DNA of 46,965 bases from Candidatus Rokuibacteriota bacterium (GTDB taxonomy: Bacteria; Methylomirabilota; Methylomirabilia; Rokubacteriales; CSP1-6): assembly GCA_003221515.1 (NCBI GenBank), contig QHSI01000108.1:1-46965 (forward strand), in the 5' to 3' direction. The position numbers and the translations under genes were made by a program. A model generated the notes under the pieces. It ran no database searches. It was not told where the DNA came from and saw only the letters and a program-made list of their open reading frames with translations. Position 1 is the stretch's first letter. Each line of letters opens with the position of its first letter. This document shows positions 44,566 to 46,965 of the stretch, piece after piece.

Positions 44566-44997
44566 TTACGCGCGACTGAGGGCCGTCGGGCGACGCCCGG
44601 AGGACAGCGCGAGCGCGACGATGTGGTCGACCTGCACGAAGTCGAAGGGCTTCGGGATGAACGCGAACACTCCCTGATTCAGCACCTCGGCGGCCACCTT
44701 GCTGTCGCGGCTCGCCGTGATCACCAGCACGGGCATCGTCAGATTGATCGCACGGAGCTGCTTCAGGACCTGGAGCCCATCCATCATCGGCATCCGCATG
44801 TCGAGGAGCACCAGATCAGGCGACGAGCGGAGCGCCAGCATGACTCCCTCCGCGCCGTTCGCCGCGCTCTCCACCACGTAGTTGTAGCCGTGGTTGAACG
44901 TCTTGAAGAACTCCGACAGCACCTGTCGGATCGTCTCCTCGTCGTCAACGATCAGCACACGTATCTTCGGCTTGCTCGTAGGCGCCATGGGCGGCAT
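44566..44997 (-). CDS. Single-domain response regulator (receiver only)
   Basis: A 143-residue protein that is a receiver domain: acidic pair VDDEE, phospho-acceptor Asp66 (LVLLDMRMPM), Thr in VITAS and Lys116 (FIPKPFD). No output domain follows. It would be phosphorylated by a separate kinase and act through protein contact, as CheY-like regulators do. The start MPPMAP at 44997 or MAPTSK at 44988 is possible; the former fits a complete N-terminal strand with more leader. It lies 172 bases downstream of the CoA transferase on the same strand. The gap (45001-45169) holds no gene I can see. Confidence 0.9.
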   Translation of the reverse strand: MPPMAPTSKPKIRVLIVDDEETIRQVLSEFFKTFNHGYNYVVESAANGAEGVMLALRSSPDLVLLDMRMPMMDGLQVLKQLRAINLTMPVLVITASRDSKVAAEVLNQGVFAFIPKPFDFVQVDHIVALALSSGRRPTALSRA

Positions 44998-45169
44998 GTG
45001 CGCATACACGCAAGCGAAATGCCACAGAAGCCGGGTCGGAATTGATGATTTTTTCCGGGCCGTTACGCAGCGCGCCGAGGCCTCATCGGCGGGAATTTGT
45101 GACAGGCTGCTTGCCAATGAGGCCCACGCCCGTTTCCGGAAGTACGACGCCCACTCAGCCGCGAGCGCG

Positions 45170-46366
45170 TCAGATCACGCGTTTTTGCTGAAGCGCCTTG
45201 AGCTCGTCGGCGCTGCAGCCGAGCCACGCGCCCAGCACGTCGGCGTTGTGCTCGCCGAGCAGGGGCGCGCGCTTCACCTCCGTCGGCGAGTCGGAGAGCC
45301 TCACGGGGTTGCCGAGCATCGGGTACTTGCCGCGCTGCGGGTGCTCGAGCTCGACGATCATGCCGCGCTCGACCAGCGACGGGTCGCAGAGAACTTCGCC
45401 GGAGTCGAGGACGGCGCCGCACGGGATACCAGCATCCCCCAGGATCTCCATCGCCTCGTGCTTGGTCCGCTTCTCGGTCCACGCCTCGACGAGCGCGTCG
45501 AGCTCGTCGTTGCGCGCGGTCCGCCCCAGGCGATCGGCGAGCGTCGGATCGTCGCCGAGCTCGGGCCGCCCGAGGATCTTCGAGAACGTCTTCCACATCT
45601 CGAGCGTGGCGCAGTGAATGAACACGTAGTCGTTCGGGCCGAACGGCCGGCAGCGGTACATGTTCGACGGCGAAGCGCCGGGCGAGCGGTTCCCGCGGCG
45701 CATCACCGGCTTTCCGGTCTGGTACTGGTCACGGAAATGGATCCGGACTAGATTGACCACCGCATCCTGCTGAGCGACCTCGACGCGCTGGCCGACGCCC
45801 GTCGTCTGGCGCTGGACGATCGCGGCCAGGATGCCGATGGCGAGGTGCAGCCCGGCGCCCGTGTCTCCGAGCCCGGCCTCGACGCGAACGGGCGGCCCGT
45901 CGGCCGCGCCGGTGACGCTCATCGCGCCGCCCATCGCCTGCGCGATCATCTCGAAGCTCTTGTAGTGAGCGTAGGGGCCGCTGCTGCCGAAGCCCTTGAC
46001 GGACGCCGCGATGATCCGGGGATTCATACGGCGGAGATTCTCGTAGCCGAATCCGAGCCGCTCCATCGAGCCGGGACCGAAGTTCTCGATGAGGACGTCG
46101 GCGCGCTCGACCATCCGCGTCAGCAGCGCGCGTCCCTCGGGCGCCTTGAGATCGAGCGTGACGCCCTTCTTGTTGCCGTTCAGCAGCAGGAAGAACCAGG
46201 CGTCGATGTCCGGCCGCTCCGACAGCGCGCGGCGTCCCGCCTCGCCGCCCGGCGGCTCGATCTTGATGACGGTCGCGCCGAGCCATCCGAGCATCTGGGC
46301 ACAGCTCGGCCCCGCTTCATACGCCGTGAGGTCGAGCACCACGATCCCTTCGAGCGCTCTGGCCAT
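45170..46366 (-). CDS. CaiB/BaiF (class III) CoA transferase
   Basis: A 398-residue class III CoA transferase. MARALEGIVVLDLTAYEAGPSC is the N terminus; GATVIKIEPPGG, ERADVLIENFGPGSMERLG with the family Asp nearby, and GDTGAGLHLAIGILAAI are the CoA-binding regions. These enzymes exchange CoA between carboxylates (carnitine, formate/oxalate, succinate and others). Adjacent upstream on the same strand is a thiamine-diphosphate enzyme, and such pairing occurs in oxalate catabolism. The visible part of that enzyme does not clearly match oxalyl-CoA decarboxylase. A purine-rich GGAGGAG ribosome binding site precedes the ATG. Confidence 0.92.
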   Translation of the reverse strand: MARALEGIVVLDLTAYEAGPSCAQMLGWLGATVIKIEPPGGEAGRRALSERPDIDAWFFLLLNGNKKGVTLDLKAPEGRALLTRMVERADVLIENFGPGSMERLGFGYENLRRMNPRIIAASVKGFGSSGPYAHYKSFEMIAQAMGGAMSVTGAADGPPVRVEAGLGDTGAGLHLAIGILAAIVQRQTTGVGQRVEVAQQDAVVNLVRIHFRDQYQTGKPVMRRGNRSPGASPSNMYRCRPFGPNDYVFIHCATLEMWKTFSKILGRPELGDDPTLADRLGRTARNDELDALVEAWTEKRTKHEAMEILGDAGIPCGAVLDSGEVLCDPSLVERGMIVELEHPQRGKYPMLGNPVRLSDSPTEVKRAPLLGEHNADVLGAWLGCSADELKALQQKRVI

Positions 46367-46380
46367 GTCTCCTCCGTTTG

Positions 46381-46404
46381 GAGAAGGGGGCTCTGCCCCC
46401 TCTC
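46381..46404 (-). terminator. GC-rich hairpin between the TPP-enzyme and CoA-transferase genes
   Basis: GAGAAGGGGGC pairs with GCCCCCTCTC around TCT, with one bulged base. It lies 56 bases past the TPP-enzyme stop and 15 bases before the CoA-transferase start. Either partial termination or an RNA end signal is possible. Confidence 0.5.
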
Positions 46405-46459
46405 GACTCCCCTGCGAACCCGCGGATCGCTCTCAACTCCCTTGCGGCGCTCCCCGCTG

Positions 46460-46965
46460 CTAGGTGGAGTAGGCCGAGAAGCGAATCGTCTGGGCCCGAG
46501 CCCGGTAGTCGGTCTTCACGTTGACCACCGCCGGCTTGCCGGACGCCCAGGCCCGCTCGAGCGCCGGGCGGATCTCCGCGGGCTTCTCGACGTACTCGCC
46601 GTGCGCGCCGAAGTCCTGGGCCACCTTGTCGTAGCGCGTGTAGCCGAGGTTGCGCCCGGGTTTGTCCTGCTTCGGGTCGGCCGTCCAGCCGCCGTTGAGG
46701 CTGATCACCACCAGGACCGGGATGTTGTGGCGGACGGCCGTGTCGATCTCCATCCCGTTGATCCCGTACGACCCATCGCCGTGCAGCACGACCACCTGCG
46801 TGTTGGGCCGCGCGACCTTCGCGCCGATGCCGAACGGCAGGCCGACGCCCATGCAGCCGAACACGCCGGAGTTCAGCCGGTGTCCCGGCACGTAGGTCGG
46901 GATCGACTGGCGCCCGTAGTTCAGGATCTCCTGGCCGTCGACGACGAGGATCGCGTCGCGTTGCA
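46460..46965 (-). CDS. Thiamine-diphosphate-dependent enzyme, C-terminal part (acetolactate synthase-like)
   Basis: The visible 168 residues are the C-terminal pyrophosphate domain. The ThDP motif begins HGDGSYGINGMEIDTAVRH (GDGS.. to the Asn region), with NGGWTADPKQ in the metal/substrate loop, and it ends GKPAVVNVKTDYRARAQ. The family includes acetolactate synthase, oxalyl-CoA decarboxylase and benzoylformate decarboxylase. The loop with ADPKQDKPGRNLGYTRYD does not point to one of these. The N-terminal domains lie beyond the right edge. It is transcribed toward the CoA transferase. Confidence 0.85.
   Translation of the reverse strand, partial: QRDAILVVDGQEILNYGRQSIPTYVPGHRLNSGVFGCMGVGLPFGIGAKVARPNTQVVVLHGDGSYGINGMEIDTAVRHNIPVLVVISLNGGWTADPKQDKPGRNLGYTRYDKVAQDFGAHGEYVEKPAEIRPALERAWASGKPAVVNVKTDYRARAQTIRFSAYST

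Overview
The window is a high-GC (roughly two-thirds G+C by eye), gene-dense bacterial chromosome segment. Its style suggests an uncultured soil or subsurface lineage near Rokubacteria/Methylomirabilota. That placement is inference: it rests on proteobacteria-like housekeeping order, high GC, many luciferase-like monooxygenases, amidohydrolases, CoA transferases and orphan ABC binding proteins, and a likely selenoprotein. Both ends cut genes: groEL on the left and a thiamine-diphosphate enzyme on the right.

Positions 1-10500: groES-groEL under a CIRCE operator and a sigma-70-type promoter; a D-2-hydroxyacid dehydrogenase; a MrfA/MrfB-like DNA-repair helicase and nuclease pair; a short thioredoxin-fold (ArsC/Spx-like) gene interrupted by an in-frame TGA that is best read as selenocysteine, with a hairpin just after it; a divergent VanZ-like gene; and an RlmD-type methyltransferase coupled to two dipeptide-type ABC permeases.

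Positions 10560-27600 are the housekeeping core: DUF721(DciA-like)/TPR lipoprotein - LolB-like - ispE - tRNA-Gln - prs - rplY - pth, an order well known from Proteobacteria. After an inverted NhaD-like antiporter comes rpsU - mutS2 - dnaG - rpoD - tRNA(CAT), a macromolecular-synthesis operon with mutS2 inserted. A zinc-ribbon coiled-coil protein, RNase HI, an alpha/beta hydrolase and RNase P RNA follow. mutS2 carries a long near-perfect inverted repeat inside its coding frame.

Positions 27587-46965 are accessory: a decayed tyrosine recombinase against the 3' end of rnpB, a coiled-coil protein of unknown role, several signalling proteins (hybrid kinase, REC-AraC regulator, stand-alone receiver) and catabolic or transport genes. 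These include an enolase-superfamily enzyme, an HSL-type esterase, a peptide-type binding protein, a translationally coupled Rieske ferredoxin - FAD reductase - luciferase-like monooxygenase operon, a deacetylase, an SDR, an amidohydrolase, and a CaiB/BaiF CoA transferase next to a thiamine-diphosphate enzyme. A luciferase-like monooxygenase gene survives only as its two ends.

Features that cut across the window are the probable selenoprotein, a 25-base exact dispersed repeat in two intergenic regions, the palindrome in mutS2, and repeated placement of a TAnnnT box 5-8 bases before start codons that lack a ribosome binding site, which suggests leaderless transcripts. No CRISPR array, complete insertion sequence or rRNA gene was seen.
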